A stretch of 64,000 nt of DNA from Pseudomonas viridiflava (GCF_900582195.1 NZ_UTHA01000063.1:30699-94698); one strand, 5' to 3'; shown: positions 26,733-36,310, counted from the stretch's first letter. Numbers and translations are program-made. Notes: generated by a model not told the origin, from the letters alone.

Positions 26733-27860
26733 ATGCCGTTCAGGGTGATGGTGGTCGGTGGTTACGGAAATTTCGGCAGCATCGTGTGCAGGCATCTGGC
26801 GCTGATGCCGGACATCGGGCTGGTGCTTTCGGGGCGTGATCCGCGCAAGTTGCAGCGCAAAGTCGATGAGCTGAACGGTCAATCGGGTAACGTCTGCGAA
26901 GGTTGGTGCGGCGACGCCATGGGCGCGGAGTTCGAAGCCGCGTTGCGTGCGCTGAACATTCAGTTGGTCGTGCATACCGGCGGGCCGTTTCAGGGGCAAT
27001 CCTATGCGCTTGCCGAGAGCTGCATCGACGCCGGCGTGAACTACTGTGATCTGGCTGACTGCCGCACTTTCGTCAACGGCGTCCATGTTCTCGACGCGAA
27101 AGCAAAGCAGGCCGGCGTGGCCATCCTCAGCGGTTGCAGTTCGGTGCCGACGCTGTCCTCCGCCATCATCGATGAGCAGCGCCAGCGCTTTTCACGCATT
27201 GACTCGATCGAGCATGGCATTTCTTCGTCGGCAAAAATGCCGGGGCGGTCGACCATCGAAGGTGTGCTGGCCTACGCCGGCAAACCGATCAAGCAACTGA
27301 AAAACGGAAGAGTCCACGAAGTGTCGGGCTGGCTGGATCTGACCTTGCGCAAGATGCCGAAGATGGGCACGCGGCTGCTGGCCAACGTCGATGTGCCGGA
27401 CATGGATATTTTCGCCGACCGTTATGGCGCGCAGACCCTGAAGTTCAAGGCAGGCGCCGGGCTTAAACTCGGCGGCATCGCCAACGGTCTGCTAGCCCAG
27501 GCATTGAAGATCGGCCTGGTGCGCGACCATGCTCTTTGGGCTGCAAGATTGCATCGCCTCGGCCTGCGCTTCGAACGTTTCGGCGATGGCAAAAGTGCGA
27601 TGTACATCGACGTTCAAGGCCTCGGCGTAGACGGCAAATCGCTGTCGATGACTGCGCAACTCACCGCTCTGAACGACAAAGGCCCGGAAATCCCCAGCTG
27701 CGCCGCCGTCGCGCTGGCTACGAAAATGGCTCAAGGCTACACGCCGCCACCCGGCGCCCGACCGTGCGTGGGCGAAATCAGCGTCGCCGAATACATGGCC
27801 GCGATCAACGACCCGGACAACCTGAGCCTGGCCGTGCACTTCTCGGACGGGCAGCGCTGA
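26733..27860 (+). CDS. Saccharopine dehydrogenase-like NAD(P)-binding protein
   Basis: A 375-residue protein of the saccharopine-dehydrogenase-like/NAD(P)-binding Rossmann group. VMVVGGYGNFGSIVCRHLA (residues 5-23) is the nucleotide-binding motif and LSGRDPRKLQRKVDEL follows. Family members act on amino-acid or lipid-related carbonyls, and many are uncharacterised. The start at 26733 follows AGGGAAGAATTGC. The DUF2269 gene begins one base after its stop, so the two form an operon. Confidence 0.87.
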   Translation: MPFRVMVVGGYGNFGSIVCRHLALMPDIGLVLSGRDPRKLQRKVDELNGQSGNVCEGWCGDAMGAEFEAALRALNIQLVVHTGGPFQGQSYALAESCIDAGVNYCDLADCRTFVNGVHVLDAKAKQAGVAILSGCSSVPTLSSAIIDEQRQRFSRIDSIEHGISSSAKMPGRSTIEGVLAYAGKPIKQLKNGRVHEVSGWLDLTLRKMPKMGTRLLANVDVPDMDIFADRYGAQTLKFKAGAGLKLGGIANGLLAQALKIGLVRDHALWAARLHRLGLRFERFGDGKSAMYIDVQGLGVDGKSLSMTAQLTALNDKGPEIPSCAAVALATKMAQGYTPPPGARPCVGEISVAEYMAAINDPDNLSLAVHFSDGQR

Positions 27861-27861
27861 C

Positions 27862-28353
27862 ATGCTCTATCTGTGCCTGAAATACCTGCACATCATCGCC
27901 GCGATTTTCCTGTTCGGTTTCGGCATGGGCTCCTACCTCTACCTGATCGCCGCCAGCCGCACGCGCAACCCGCAAGTGATTGCCCATGTCGCCCGCATGG
28001 TCGTACGTTTCGACACCTGGATCACCACACCGGCGGGGTTGGTACAGATCATCACGGGTTATCTGCTGATGCGCCTGTCAGGGTTGTCGATGAGCACCGA
28101 GTGGGTGCTGACATCGTTGATCATCTTCCTCTGCGTGGGCTCGCTGTGGTTGCCGGTGCTGTTGTTGCAGAAGCGGCTGTGTGTGATGGCGACGAGTGCC
28201 AGCGAGGCGGGCGCGCGGCTTGATGAACGATATCAGGCGGTTTACCGCAAATGGTTCTGGATGGGCGTGCTCGGTTTTTCCGGGATGTTTGTCATCGTGC
28301 TGATGATGGTCACGAAGATGACACCGGTGCAGTTGATTGGCTTTCTGGCGTAG
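27862..28353 (+). CDS. DUF2269 integral membrane protein
   Basis: A 163-residue membrane protein with four predicted helices, starting LYLCLKYLHIIAAIFLFGFG and ending FSGMFVIVLMMVTKM. The conserved histidine in the first helix and RFDTWITTPAGLVQIITGY are typical of DUF2269 proteins, whose role is unknown. It starts one base after the dehydrogenase-like gene, suggesting a functional link. Its last 44 bases overlap the convergent DCC-family gene. Confidence 0.88.
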   Translation: MLYLCLKYLHIIAAIFLFGFGMGSYLYLIAASRTRNPQVIAHVARMVVRFDTWITTPAGLVQIITGYLLMRLSGLSMSTEWVLTSLIIFLCVGSLWLPVLLLQKRLCVMATSASEAGARLDERYQAVYRKWFWMGVLGFSGMFVIVLMMVTKMTPVQLIGFLA

Positions 28354-28798
28354 ATATTTTCAGAAAGCGCTGTTCATGATCAGCGTTCGGCAGCAGGCAG
28401 GTATCGTATTTGCCGAACAGCCGATAGCGGTTCAGCGCGATGCGGTCATAGGCCCAATCGCGCAGGCCACGGGGCAATACGCGCAGTAGCCGCAATGGCT
28501 GCCAGCATGTGGGCAATTGGCCGATGACCTCGAAGAAAGCGTCTGAGCGTTCCCAGTAGTGACGGTCACGAATGACGGCCATGGTGTCGAACTGATCCAC
28601 CGGCAACCCGGCCCACGCCAGAAGTGCCTGCCCCTCGGGGGATTGCACGGCGGCCAGGCGCACGCGGTGCTGGTGGTCGTGGCGAATGAGGAACCGCGCC
28701 CAGCCGTTGCAGAGTTTGCACACGCCGTCGAACAGAACCACGGATTCGCCGGGGTTGAGCAGCGGGGCGGGGGTAGGGCGGGTTTTTGAGGTGGGCAT
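28310..28798 (-). CDS. DCC1-like thiol-disulfide oxidoreductase (DUF393)
   Basis: A 162-residue thioredoxin-like protein. The family motif VVLFDGVCKLCNGWARFLI holds the CxxC pair at residues 27 and 30, and the C-terminal RYRLFGKYDTCLLPN is also typical of the DCC (DUF393) family. These proteins are proposed thiol-disulfide oxidoreductases, mostly of unknown partner. It converges on the DUF2269 gene with a 44-base overlap. Confidence 0.88.
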   Translation of the reverse strand: MPTSKTRPTPAPLLNPGESVVLFDGVCKLCNGWARFLIRHDHQHRVRLAAVQSPEGQALLAWAGLPVDQFDTMAVIRDRHYWERSDAFFEVIGQLPTCWQPLRLLRVLPRGLRDWAYDRIALNRYRLFGKYDTCLLPNADHEQRFLKISTPESQSTAPVSSS

Positions 28799-28972
28799 TG
28801 GGTTGGGTTCGGGAGAGGCTGGAATACTGCGATCATAGCCTCAGGAAGAGCGATCCGCGAATGGCCGTATTCGGTGAAAACCGGGCGGGTGCCCGAACCT
28901 CAGCGCTCAGGCACTCCGGGAGGTCATAGATCAACTACAGTTTCCTTTACTTAACTTTCAGGAAACTTTGCT

Positions 28973-29260
28973 ATGGCAGTGGATCAGGATCGTTTTTCGC
29001 GCGCTTTCAGTTTTGTCCTCCACAATGGCACTGAGTTGTTCCCGGTGAGTATGAAGCGCAGGGATACTGGCGTGGTTGCCTATCGCATATCAAAAGGGGG
29101 AATGGGCGGAAATAAACTGGAGGCAGGAGAGGAGGTTGATGAAGAGACAATGATTCATAAGGTCTTGAAACTTGGCTATGCAGTCCGCTGCTCTTCGCTC
29201 GATGGGAGTACCAACGGTTTATACAAACAAGGTGGGCGTTCTGTACGCGAGATACGTTGA
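28973..29260 (+). CDS. Hypothetical protein
   Basis: A 95-residue soluble protein with no domain I recognise. It is rich in charged residues, with GGNKLEAGEEVDEETMIHKVL as a probable helix in the middle. It is translated from an ATG preceded by CAGGAAACTTTGCT, which supports a real gene. It stands alone between the DCC gene and a convergent acyltransferase gene, followed by a short imperfect inverted repeat at 29292-29325. It may be Pseudomonas-specific. Confidence 0.65.
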   Translation: MAVDQDRFSRAFSFVLHNGTELFPVSMKRRDTGVVAYRISKGGMGGNKLEAGEEVDEETMIHKVLKLGYAVRCSSLDGSTNGLYKQGGRSVREIR

Positions 29261-29291
29261 TAAGGCTGTTTGTAACGTTGGGTGGGACTAA

Positions 29292-29325
29292 GGGACAGAC
29301 CACGTTTAGAGGCGTGATCTGTCTC
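29292..29325. repeat. Imperfect inverted repeat after a hypothetical gene
   Basis: GGGACAGACCACG pairs with CGTGATCTGTCTCC around a short loop. The arms match with one or two irregularities. It is 31 bases after the stop of the gene at 28973 and could be a terminator-like hairpin or a repeat remnant. There is no T-run. Confidence 0.4.
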
Positions 29326-29334
29326 CTGTTGCCG

Positions 29335-30348
29335 TTACACCGCTGTTTCACCGCCGCGCAATTCACTGACCCGACCTTTCACACCCGCCCGAAGTGTATG
29401 CCGAAGCTTCAGCGCCGGCCGTTCGACGCAGTAGTACGAAACACCACTCAGCAAGAACGACAGCACCAACACCATCGCAACCTTTTGCCAGTCGAAAGAA
29501 GTGATCGGCCAGAGACCGTGCAAGAAGTAAATCACCACAAAGTGATTCAGGAACACGCCGTAGCTGATGTTCCCCAGAAACTCGTCAATCCGGTGAAACT
29601 TGAGCTTCGTCAGCAAGTACACGGCGGGGATGCCCAGCGCGATGCCAGCGGCGACTTCGGCGTTGGACGGTCGGCGCTCGATCCAGCCCGCCATGATCGC
29701 CACAAAGATCAATGCTGCCGCCACGGCGGTCGCTGCAGCGATGGCTAAACCCTTTACCCGGGGTTTGTAGAGGTAGCTGCCGCACAGGAAGATGAACAGG
29801 ACGCCCGGCAACAGACGGTAGCCGTAGTAGTCGGTGTTGATCAATCCAAGGCAGGCGGGGATGAAAACCGCAACGGACAAGGCGAAGGCAATGCCTCGCA
29901 CTCTGTAGATGATCAGGAACGGGATCACCAGGTAGAAACACATCTCAAGTCCGAGCGACCACGCCGGGGGCACAATCCACGTTCCGGTCGCACCGAACAT
30001 ATAGAAACCGAGGGGCACGATGGCCAGGCTCGCGGCGATGTTGCTGACGGTCAGTTCGGCCCATTGCGGCGTGCCGGGCAACAGGAAGTAGATCACCACA
30101 CAAGAGACGACAAAGTAGAACAGGAATTGCGGGTAAAGGCGCAGGGCGCGGTCGAGGTAGAACCGGCTGACTTTCTCGGGCGCCTTGTAGTTGCGTTCGA
30201 TCAGTGAGGTCATCACGAAACCACTGATGAGCAGGAAGGAAATCACCGCAACCACACCCGGGTTGAATCCCATGAACGTCTTGCCCATATGCGAAACAGC
30301 GACCAGCACGGCCAACAGCAAACGGTAGGCTCCCACCTGTATCCCCAA
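29335..30348 (-). CDS. Acyltransferase 3 family membrane protein (OafA/YrhL type)
   Basis: A 337-residue integral membrane O-acyltransferase with about nine or ten helices. The first helix carries the conserved histidine (VSHMG) and FYLDRALRLYPQFLFYF holds the conserved arginine-rich signature. These enzymes move acetyl or other acyl groups to sugars of O-antigen, exopolysaccharide or other surface molecules from the inner membrane. No polysaccharide genes flank it, so its target is unknown. Confidence 0.9.
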   Translation of the reverse strand: MGIQVGAYRLLLAVLVAVSHMGKTFMGFNPGVVAVISFLLISGFVMTSLIERNYKAPEKVSRFYLDRALRLYPQFLFYFVVSCVVIYFLLPGTPQWAELTVSNIAASLAIVPLGFYMFGATGTWIVPPAWSLGLEMCFYLVIPFLIIYRVRGIAFALSVAVFIPACLGLINTDYYGYRLLPGVLFIFLCGSYLYKPRVKGLAIAAATAVAAALIFVAIMAGWIERRPSNAEVAAGIALGIPAVYLLTKLKFHRIDEFLGNISYGVFLNHFVVIYFLHGLWPITSFDWQKVAMVLVLSFLLSGVSYYCVERPALKLRHTLRAGVKGRVSELRGGETAV

Positions 30349-30476
30349 ACGACCTTGTAGTTATGGCGGATAAATTACGATGCTTTGTGGGTGGATAACA
30401 GGTTTTTCTCTGCGCTCGGGATTAGAGGATTTTGGCGATGGATCAGGTTGGGAAGCGAGGCCAGTCGCCATGGACC

Positions 30477-31037
30477 TTATCGTTGCGTGACGAATGTCAG
30501 CTCAGGCCAGATCTCATGCCAGGCTTTGGATCGAACGCGATCCAGGAACAGGGGGTACTTTTCGTTTTTGAATCGGTCGGTCGGGCGTACCACTCCCGAG
30601 AACAAGTCTTCCAGCCCCAACGGCGCTGAAACCCCAATTGCATCCTCATGATCAAGCCTGACACCGACGGCTGTTGCGGTTTCGGGCCAGCAGGTCATTG
30701 CATCGGCAGCGGATCGATAAGGGGCATCGGCGTTGCGCAGGTGCATTCGCGCCTGATTCTTTACAGACCAGTTCATTTCACTGCACAGGCCCGAAAGCTT
30801 TCTTTCCAAAGCCGAATCCGTTTCTGCAGTGGCACGTACCGGGTCGAACCAGATGACGTCAATGTCCTCGGGCAGCGCTGAAGGCTTGCGTTGATGCAGG
30901 TGATCCCATACCAGACCGCGCACGAAGCCGGCGGCGATCCAGCAGTCGGGCAAGTTCAGATCGCGAGCGATGCGCAGGATTTTCATCCTGACGGGGTCGT
31001 GAGTGAGCAAGGCCTTTAGTTGTCCTTCGTGCTTCAT
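30477..31037 (-). CDS. Nucleotidyltransferase-like protein (DUF925 type)
   Basis: A 186-residue protein of the nucleotidyltransferase fold. The segment WIAAGFVRGLVWDHLH, then LPEDIDVIWFDPVRA, is the strand with the two metal-binding aspartates (here in EDIDVIWFD) typical of the DUF925/NTP_transf_6 group. Members are mostly uncharacterised and may transfer nucleotides to small molecules or proteins. It is followed by no partner gene and is transcribed alone. Confidence 0.82.
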   Translation of the reverse strand: MKHEGQLKALLTHDPVRMKILRIARDLNLPDCWIAAGFVRGLVWDHLHQRKPSALPEDIDVIWFDPVRATAETDSALERKLSGLCSEMNWSVKNQARMHLRNADAPYRSAADAMTCWPETATAVGVRLDHEDAIGVSAPLGLEDLFSGVVRPTDRFKNEKYPLFLDRVRSKAWHEIWPELTFVTQR

Positions 31038-31169
31038 CGCGTGTTCTCTCTCACATCCAGTGAGAGCTTCGGAGCCAGCATGGGCATTGGCTGCTGCCTG
31101 CTTTCGACCAAGAGCCGACAGTCTCTGTCGTGGCGAGTAGCCCGTCGGCCGCCAATGCCCTGGCCGGTG

Positions 31170-32384
31170 TCACCCCTTGGTCAGATCAACCAACGGCGTC
31201 TGCCGCACCTCAGTCTCGCGCCCACCCTGAATCTCGCTCACCTGCTTCAAGGCCTTATCCACTGCCGCCTTATCCGCCAACAAGCTGTAGTTGATGCGGA
31301 ACTGCTTGTGTTCCTTCGGCCCAATTGTCGGTACCAGGTTCAGTGGCCGCTGATAACGGCGGTTGTAGGAAAAACTTGTTCCCGGCTCCAGCCCCGTGAC
31401 ATATCCCTGGCCTTGGGTATCGGTGTTTTTCCACAGGGAAAACACCGGCAGTGTCTGCGTATTGAAGCCAACCGAAACGCCCAGGCTGCCGGCCTTGTTA
31501 TGCAGCACGGTCAACGTATCGCCCTTGGCATCGGCGTACGGCACCACGTTGTAAACCGTTTCGTCGTAGTCCTTGGTCGGTGCGCGGTAGGTTTGCCATT
31601 CGGGCAGATCGCCCTTGGCCTTGTCGTTGAACGGCGACACTTGCTTCACCGGCGCGGCGAAACGAGCGCCTTGCTCCAGGAACGGGGTGCTGAAGTTACT
31701 GTGATACAGCGCCTGGTATTCCTTCGGATAGTCGCCGTTGTTGGTCAGGGTGTCGTTGAGGGCGAACACGACGCTGCCGGGTTCGGTGACCAGTTCCGTC
31801 GCGACGGAGAAGTCGATCTTCTTGAACGCCTGCTCTTTCAGTTCGCCGCGCAGGGTGATGGCGTACGGTGGTGTTTCATCGATGTGCAGGGTGACTTTGT
31901 TCGCAGGAATGTTGGCGGCTCGACCGTGCAGGGTCAGCAGTTCGCCGTTGTCGACGCCGGGGTGGCCGACCCATTCGTATCCGCATCGGGTGACCAGCTC
32001 ATTGAAACCTTCCAGCCAGCCCAGACCACCGCGACCATTGAGTTCGATGAAGGACGGATTGACCACTTCCTTGACCGGCGAATCCCAGCCCATGCGCACA
32101 TTGCCGACCGAGGCCTGCAAGACATTCATTCCCCGTGTCGGCACTACCGAGAGTTTCATCGTACCGTTATTGATGTCGACAATGCTGACGCCTTCCTGCC
32201 GACCGCCATGCAAGGTGCGCAGGGTCACGCTGAAGGGTTTGTCGGTTTTTATGCCGAGTTGCTGGCTGGTGATCTGCCAGTTCTGGGCGGCTTTGTCGGT
32301 GTCGAGCAGAACGTAATCCCACGCCATGGCGTGGGAGGCAGCGGACAGTGCGCTGAGGGCAACAACGAGTTTGAACGGGGTCAT
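31170..32384 (-). CDS. DUF4432 / aldose-1-epimerase-like secreted protein
   Basis: A 404-residue protein with a Sec signal peptide (LVVALSALSAASHAMAW) followed by a galactose-mutarotase-like beta-sandwich. VSIVDINNGTMKLSVVPTRGMNVLQASVG and WLEGFNELVTRCGYEWVG resemble DUF4432 proteins, related to aldose 1-epimerase. It probably acts on a sugar in the periplasm. The start at 32384 places the signal peptide at the N-terminus. It is transcribed alone, and no sugar transporter is beside it. Confidence 0.82.
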   Translation of the reverse strand: MTPFKLVVALSALSAASHAMAWDYVLLDTDKAAQNWQITSQQLGIKTDKPFSVTLRTLHGGRQEGVSIVDINNGTMKLSVVPTRGMNVLQASVGNVRMGWDSPVKEVVNPSFIELNGRGGLGWLEGFNELVTRCGYEWVGHPGVDNGELLTLHGRAANIPANKVTLHIDETPPYAITLRGELKEQAFKKIDFSVATELVTEPGSVVFALNDTLTNNGDYPKEYQALYHSNFSTPFLEQGARFAAPVKQVSPFNDKAKGDLPEWQTYRAPTKDYDETVYNVVPYADAKGDTLTVLHNKAGSLGVSVGFNTQTLPVFSLWKNTDTQGQGYVTGLEPGTSFSYNRRYQRPLNLVPTIGPKEHKQFRINYSLLADKAAVDKALKQVSEIQGGRETEVRQTPLVDLTKG

Positions 32385-32665
32385 GGCAGCAGCCTTTCTT
32401 GGAGTTGTGTGCTTTTTATAAACTTGATGAAACGTTTCAGCAAGCTTAAATGTCGCCCACTGTGAGCGGATAGTGGCCGCTCAGGGACCTCCGCTTTCGG
32501 ACGAAAGCTGTCATTTACAGGCCGCTACAGACATAGATTGCGATTGGACAATAACTACGGGTGGCGACGAGCAGCACCGCTGCCGATTCAGCAAATGAAC
32601 TAAGTTTCTACTGTCAGCTACTCTACGGAACACTGCCGACTCTTTAATAATTCAAGGGAATGAAA

Positions 32666-33127
32666 ATGGGCTTTAGGGTCGATTTGGTCTGCTCAATGGT
32701 TTTGGTGGCTCTTGTTCTGGCATACGCATCGGCTGCCGGGAACACGCTCTATTTAGGCTATTGGTACCTCACGCTCGTGCCGATAGTCATATTGCTTCCG
32801 GGTTTGATTCTAAGCGCTCGGCCACTGTTTCTGACTGGAACGACAACCGCAGTCGTTGTCACGCTTCTGGTCTACATGACGATCGTATCCAGCTCGGGAC
32901 GTGATGGCGGTCTCGTTGGATTGGGGCATTTGTTTTCTGCCCCGGGAATGGTCGTCGGCACCAGTATTTCGGCCTGGTTGTTGAGGTTCCGTGTGCAGGC
33001 GAGATTGCCATGGATCGTCGCGGGCATCGCATTTTTGGGAGCAGGCTTCGGTTTCCTGTTTGCCCAAATTATTGTGTGCACCACAGCTATGTACTGCGGT
33101 GCACTCTCGATGGGTGTCTGGACTTGA
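32666..33127 (+). CDS. Hypothetical membrane protein
   Basis: A 153-residue protein with four or five predicted membrane helices, starting LVCSMVLVALVLAYASAAG and ending near the cysteine pair in IVCTTAMYCGAL. I do not recognise a family. The start at 32666 is preferred over 32660 because AAGGGA is at a better distance. Flanking intergenic sequence is AT-richer than the neighbouring genes, with no clear operon partner. Confidence 0.6.
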   Translation: MGFRVDLVCSMVLVALVLAYASAAGNTLYLGYWYLTLVPIVILLPGLILSARPLFLTGTTTAVVVTLLVYMTIVSSSGRDGGLVGLGHLFSAPGMVVGTSISAWLLRFRVQARLPWIVAGIAFLGAGFGFLFAQIIVCTTAMYCGALSMGVWT

Positions 33128-33409
33128 CTGAACGGGCGTCAGCTTCTGGCCAAAAGCAATCTTCTTTTTCCTGTTGGGTGGCCGCCGCACCGAGCTACTA
33201 AACAATGGCGCAAGACGTTGTAGCCTCAAGCAGGTAACGCGACGTGTCTTTTAAACAACCGCGAAAAACGCCTAAACACGCCTCATCAACACGCCGTTCA
33301 AAATGACATTCGTCGGTCCGCCCTGTAGCTCGGACAATGGCTTGGAACCCTCACGCCCGGGAGCGCACCAACACTAAGTTGCAACCCAAAAAGACGAGGA
33401 GGGATACCG

Positions 33410-34417
33410 ATGTCAGTTCATCCGATTCTGTTCCTGGGCGGCTCCGGCGCAATCGGTCACCGTTCTGCCAAAGCCTTACGCGCCGCTCATCCCGACGTTC
33501 CTTTATTGATCGGCGGCCGCGACCTGGCCAAGGCGCAACAAGCCGCCGAGGAAATGGGCGGGGCGCGGGGCGTGGTCATTGATCCTGCTGCCGATGACCT
33601 GGGGCTGGGCGATCGTCCGGTCAGCGCCGTGGCGGTTTTCTACATGGATCATTCTCTTGCCGGGCTGCGTTTCGCGCAGCAGCGCAAAATTCCGCACCTG
33701 AGCATTTCTTCCGGCGTGTTCGAGATTGCGCCGCAAATCGCCAGTTTCATCCATCGCCCTGACGCGGCGCCCATCGTGCTCGGTTACGAGTGGATGGTGG
33801 GTGGGACAACGGTGACGACGCTGCACCTTGCCGAGGCCTTTTCCCGGGTGCGCGATATCCGTATCGACGCACTGGTTGACGAGCAGGATGGCGGCGGGCC
33901 GACAGTGGCCAAGGACTTCGAGCACCTGAACAAGATGCTGCCTGCCGCCCTGACTCGGCGCGACGGGGATTACATCTGGCGCGAAGGAGAGGACAAGAAC
34001 GTCAGCTTCCGTGCGCTGGACGGGACGCCGATGCAAGCCAGCGGTTTTTCATCCATCGACGTCACAGGGCTGGCGGCCGCCACCGATGCGCCGAATGTGC
34101 AGTTCAATCTCGCCAGCGGGGTCAGCTCTTCGCGGCGTGCGGGTCGGCCGATGTCGACCGAGATTCTCATCGAAATGCTTGGCGAAGATCGGCAGGGGCG
34201 ACCGTTGCACACTCGGCATGCCCTCGTTCACCCGGCAGGTGCCGCAGCGCTTACGGGCCTGAGCGTCGCCATGGTGTTGGAGCGATTGCTCGGGCTGGAG
34301 GGTCAGCCGCCCACTCCGGCAGGTCTTTATTTCCCTTATCAGTTGCTCGATGCCGGTGCATTTCTGCAGCGTTTGAGCAAAGAGGGCGGTGAGTTGCTTG
34401 AACTGAAAGTGCATTAA
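33410..34417 (+). CDS. Saccharopine dehydrogenase-like/NAD(P)-binding protein (second)
   Basis: A 335-residue Rossmann-fold protein. ILFLGGSGAIGHRSAKALR is the nucleotide-binding motif at residues 6-24. It resembles saccharopine-dehydrogenase-like proteins of unknown substrate and is only distantly similar to the gene at 26733. The start at 33410 follows GAGGAGGGATACCG. It appears monocistronic; a small convergent gene begins the next unit. Confidence 0.83.
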   Translation: MSVHPILFLGGSGAIGHRSAKALRAAHPDVPLLIGGRDLAKAQQAAEEMGGARGVVIDPAADDLGLGDRPVSAVAVFYMDHSLAGLRFAQQRKIPHLSISSGVFEIAPQIASFIHRPDAAPIVLGYEWMVGGTTVTTLHLAEAFSRVRDIRIDALVDEQDGGGPTVAKDFEHLNKMLPAALTRRDGDYIWREGEDKNVSFRALDGTPMQASGFSSIDVTGLAAATDAPNVQFNLASGVSSSRRAGRPMSTEILIEMLGEDRQGRPLHTRHALVHPAGAAALTGLSVAMVLERLLGLEGQPPTPAGLYFPYQLLDAGAFLQRLSKEGGELLELKVH

Positions 34418-34504
34418 GGCTGGTTTCTTTCGGTACGGCGCCGCAATGGCAGCTGGCACGATGGTCACGGCGGATCAGCGTATCACCGATCTGTTTGAGC
34501 ATGA

Positions 34505-34753
34505 CTAAGCCTCCATCCAGTCCACCGTTGCGGTTTCGCGCCATTTCACTTCGGTGATGCCATACCGCTCGGCCTGGGGTTTGGAGATGACTTTCAGCGG
34601 TGGTTTGCCGGGCTTGGGAATCGGGGCAATGCCGGCATCACAACTCGCCCAATGCCATGCGTCCGCGTTGCGCATGGTTTTTGCGCGGATGACGAATGAC
34701 TTTGGCTGGCCGTGAAGTTTGTATTCGATGACGAAGATGTCGACGTTACTCAT
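34505..34753 (-). CDS. Small hypothetical protein (DUF6555-like)
   Basis: An 82-residue protein beginning MSNVDIFVIEYKLHGQPKSF and containing MRNADAWHWASCDAGIAPIP. The compact sequence resembles the Pseudomonas DUF6555 small proteins of unknown function. The start at 34753 follows AAGGAGGAACGC, a strong ribosome-binding site; an open frame upstream to 34942 is not supported. No operon partner is visible. Confidence 0.7.
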   Translation of the reverse strand: MSNVDIFVIEYKLHGQPKSFVIRAKTMRNADAWHWASCDAGIAPIPKPGKPPLKVISKPQAERYGITEVKWRETATVDWMEA

Positions 34754-34916
34754 GCGTTCCTCCTTACGCTCATACGCAAATGAGTTTTGTCGACGAAAAA
34801 AATTCAAAGGATTTGCGCAGGATTGTTTCAGGCCCTGCGCTGTTGTTTTGTTTTGAACACTCCGGTCGGTCGTGAGCCTAACGATCAATCGTTCGCCAAG
34901 TCGATAAGGGGCTTTC

Positions 34917-35846
34917 ATGTCGCTACCTTCAACGTCACTCACCGCACCTTTGCGTGCCTGGCTTGTTCAAATGACTCGATCCGGTTGGGGCGCCCGGCTG
35001 TTCTGGCTGATTCTGGTGTGCGTGACGGCATTGCTGATGGTGAGCGGCTATGGCGCTTTCGTCGGCGACAACAAGGACAACCTGCGTTTGGCGTTGCTCG
35101 GCGGTTTGTCGGGTTTTGCCGCGACAGCGGTGGGGGCGCTGGCGGCCATTGTGCTGCGTAACATTGCGGCGCGCACGCAAGACATCATGCTCGGTTTTGC
35201 CGCCGGGATGATGCTGGCTGCCAGTTCGTTTTCGCTGATCCTGCCCGGTATCGAAGCGGCGCAGGCGCTGAGTGGCAGCAATGTGCTGGCAGCCGGCATC
35301 GTGGTGCTGGGGCTGGCGCTGGGCGTGGCATTGATGATGGGTCTGGATCGCTTCGTTCCGCATGAACATGAGAAGAGCGGGCGGCGCGGGCCGGAAGCCA
35401 AACGCATCAACCGGGTATGGCTGTTTGTGCTGGCAATTACCCTGCATAACCTGCCGGAAGGAATGGCGATCGGGGTCAGCTTCGCGACGGGGGATATGCA
35501 GGTCGGCATTCCGCTGACCACAGCGATTGCCATTCAGGACATTCCCGAAGGGCTGGCCGTCGCGTTAGCGTTGAGGGTGACCGGCATTTCGGCAGGGCGC
35601 GCGGCACTGATAGCCGTTGGTTCCGGTTTGATGGAGCCGTTTGGTGCGTTGGTCGGTTTGGGCATCTCCAGTGCTTTCGCGTTGGGTTATCCCATTGCCC
35701 TGGGCCTTGCTGCCGGCGCGATGATCTTTGTGGTGTCCCACGAGGTCATTCCCGAAACGCATCGCAACGGCCATGAAACGCCCGCCACCCTGGGCCTGAT
35801 GCTGGGATTCGGGGTCATGATGTTCCTCGACAATGCATTGGGATAG
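34917..35846 (+). CDS. ZIP family metal transporter
   Basis: A 309-residue integral membrane protein of the ZIP (zinc/iron permease) family with about eight helices. The metal-binding helices contain LHNLPEGMAIGVSF and IQDIPEGLAVALALR, the signature paired HNLPEG/QDIPEG sequences. ZIP transporters move zinc or other divalent metals into the cytoplasm. The cytoplasmic loop between helices III and IV (about residues 145-165) is short and lacks a long histidine-rich stretch. It is transcribed alone. Confidence 0.92.
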   Translation: MSLPSTSLTAPLRAWLVQMTRSGWGARLFWLILVCVTALLMVSGYGAFVGDNKDNLRLALLGGLSGFAATAVGALAAIVLRNIAARTQDIMLGFAAGMMLAASSFSLILPGIEAAQALSGSNVLAAGIVVLGLALGVALMMGLDRFVPHEHEKSGRRGPEAKRINRVWLFVLAITLHNLPEGMAIGVSFATGDMQVGIPLTTAIAIQDIPEGLAVALALRVTGISAGRAALIAVGSGLMEPFGALVGLGISSAFALGYPIALGLAAGAMIFVVSHEVIPETHRNGHETPATLGLMLGFGVMMFLDNALG

Positions 35847-35875
35847 AGCTGCCCTGGTTGGGGCCGTCAGCAGGC

Positions 35876-36049
35876 TCAACTGCCACTGACCTTCCAGTGC
35901 TTCACGTCGTCGGCAAACACCATTTGCTTCATCTCGTGGGCAATGCCATAGGCCAGCGATTCGTGTGCGGCGATGACTTTTTCCTCTGCCGACAGGCAGT
36001 GAAAAATATCCAGTTGGGTCGGCGCCGCTGCACTGGCCGGGCTTCGCCG
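35876..36049 (-). pseudogene. Possible small gene or gene fragment without a clear start
   Basis: A minus-strand open segment of 57 codons ending at 35876 reads protein-like: LDIFHCLSAEEKVIAAHESL and, after a short gap, HEMKQMVFADDVKHWKV. It is bounded upstream by an in-frame stop, and no ATG, GTG or TTG with a ribosome-binding site is present. It may be the 3' remnant of a decayed gene or a short gene using an unusual start. The function is unknown. Confidence 0.35.
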
Positions 36050-36196
36050 TCAGTCGTCTGTGCACATTTTATTTGGAACCAATGGTCCGATTCCGCTCGT
36101 CGCGAGCCACGGCATTTGGTTCAAACTTTCAAGGCTTGGCCGCCCTCCGAATTAAACGAGCCAATGCTCGTGCCAACCATGTAGAGGTGAACAGAA

Positions 36197-36310
36197 ATGG
36201 CCAATACAGGGCATAACAATCCCGGCAATTTCAGTAATGACCGGGAAAAAGCCTCCGAAGCCGGTCGCAAAGGTGGCGAGCATAGCGGTGGTGGGCAGCG
36301 TAAATCTTGA
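36197..36310 (+). CDS. KGG domain (con-10/GsiB-like) stress protein
   Basis: A 37-residue hydrophilic protein of the KGG type, containing KASEAGRKGGEHSGG, the typical SxxGxKGG repeat unit of general-stress con-10/GsiB proteins. Here only one to two repeats are present, and longer relatives have several. These proteins are induced by stress in other bacteria and are intrinsically disordered. The start follows a GAGGTGAACAGAA site. It is too short for most gene-length cut-offs. Confidence 0.72.
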   Translation: MANTGHNNPGNFSNDREKASEAGRKGGEHSGGGQRKS

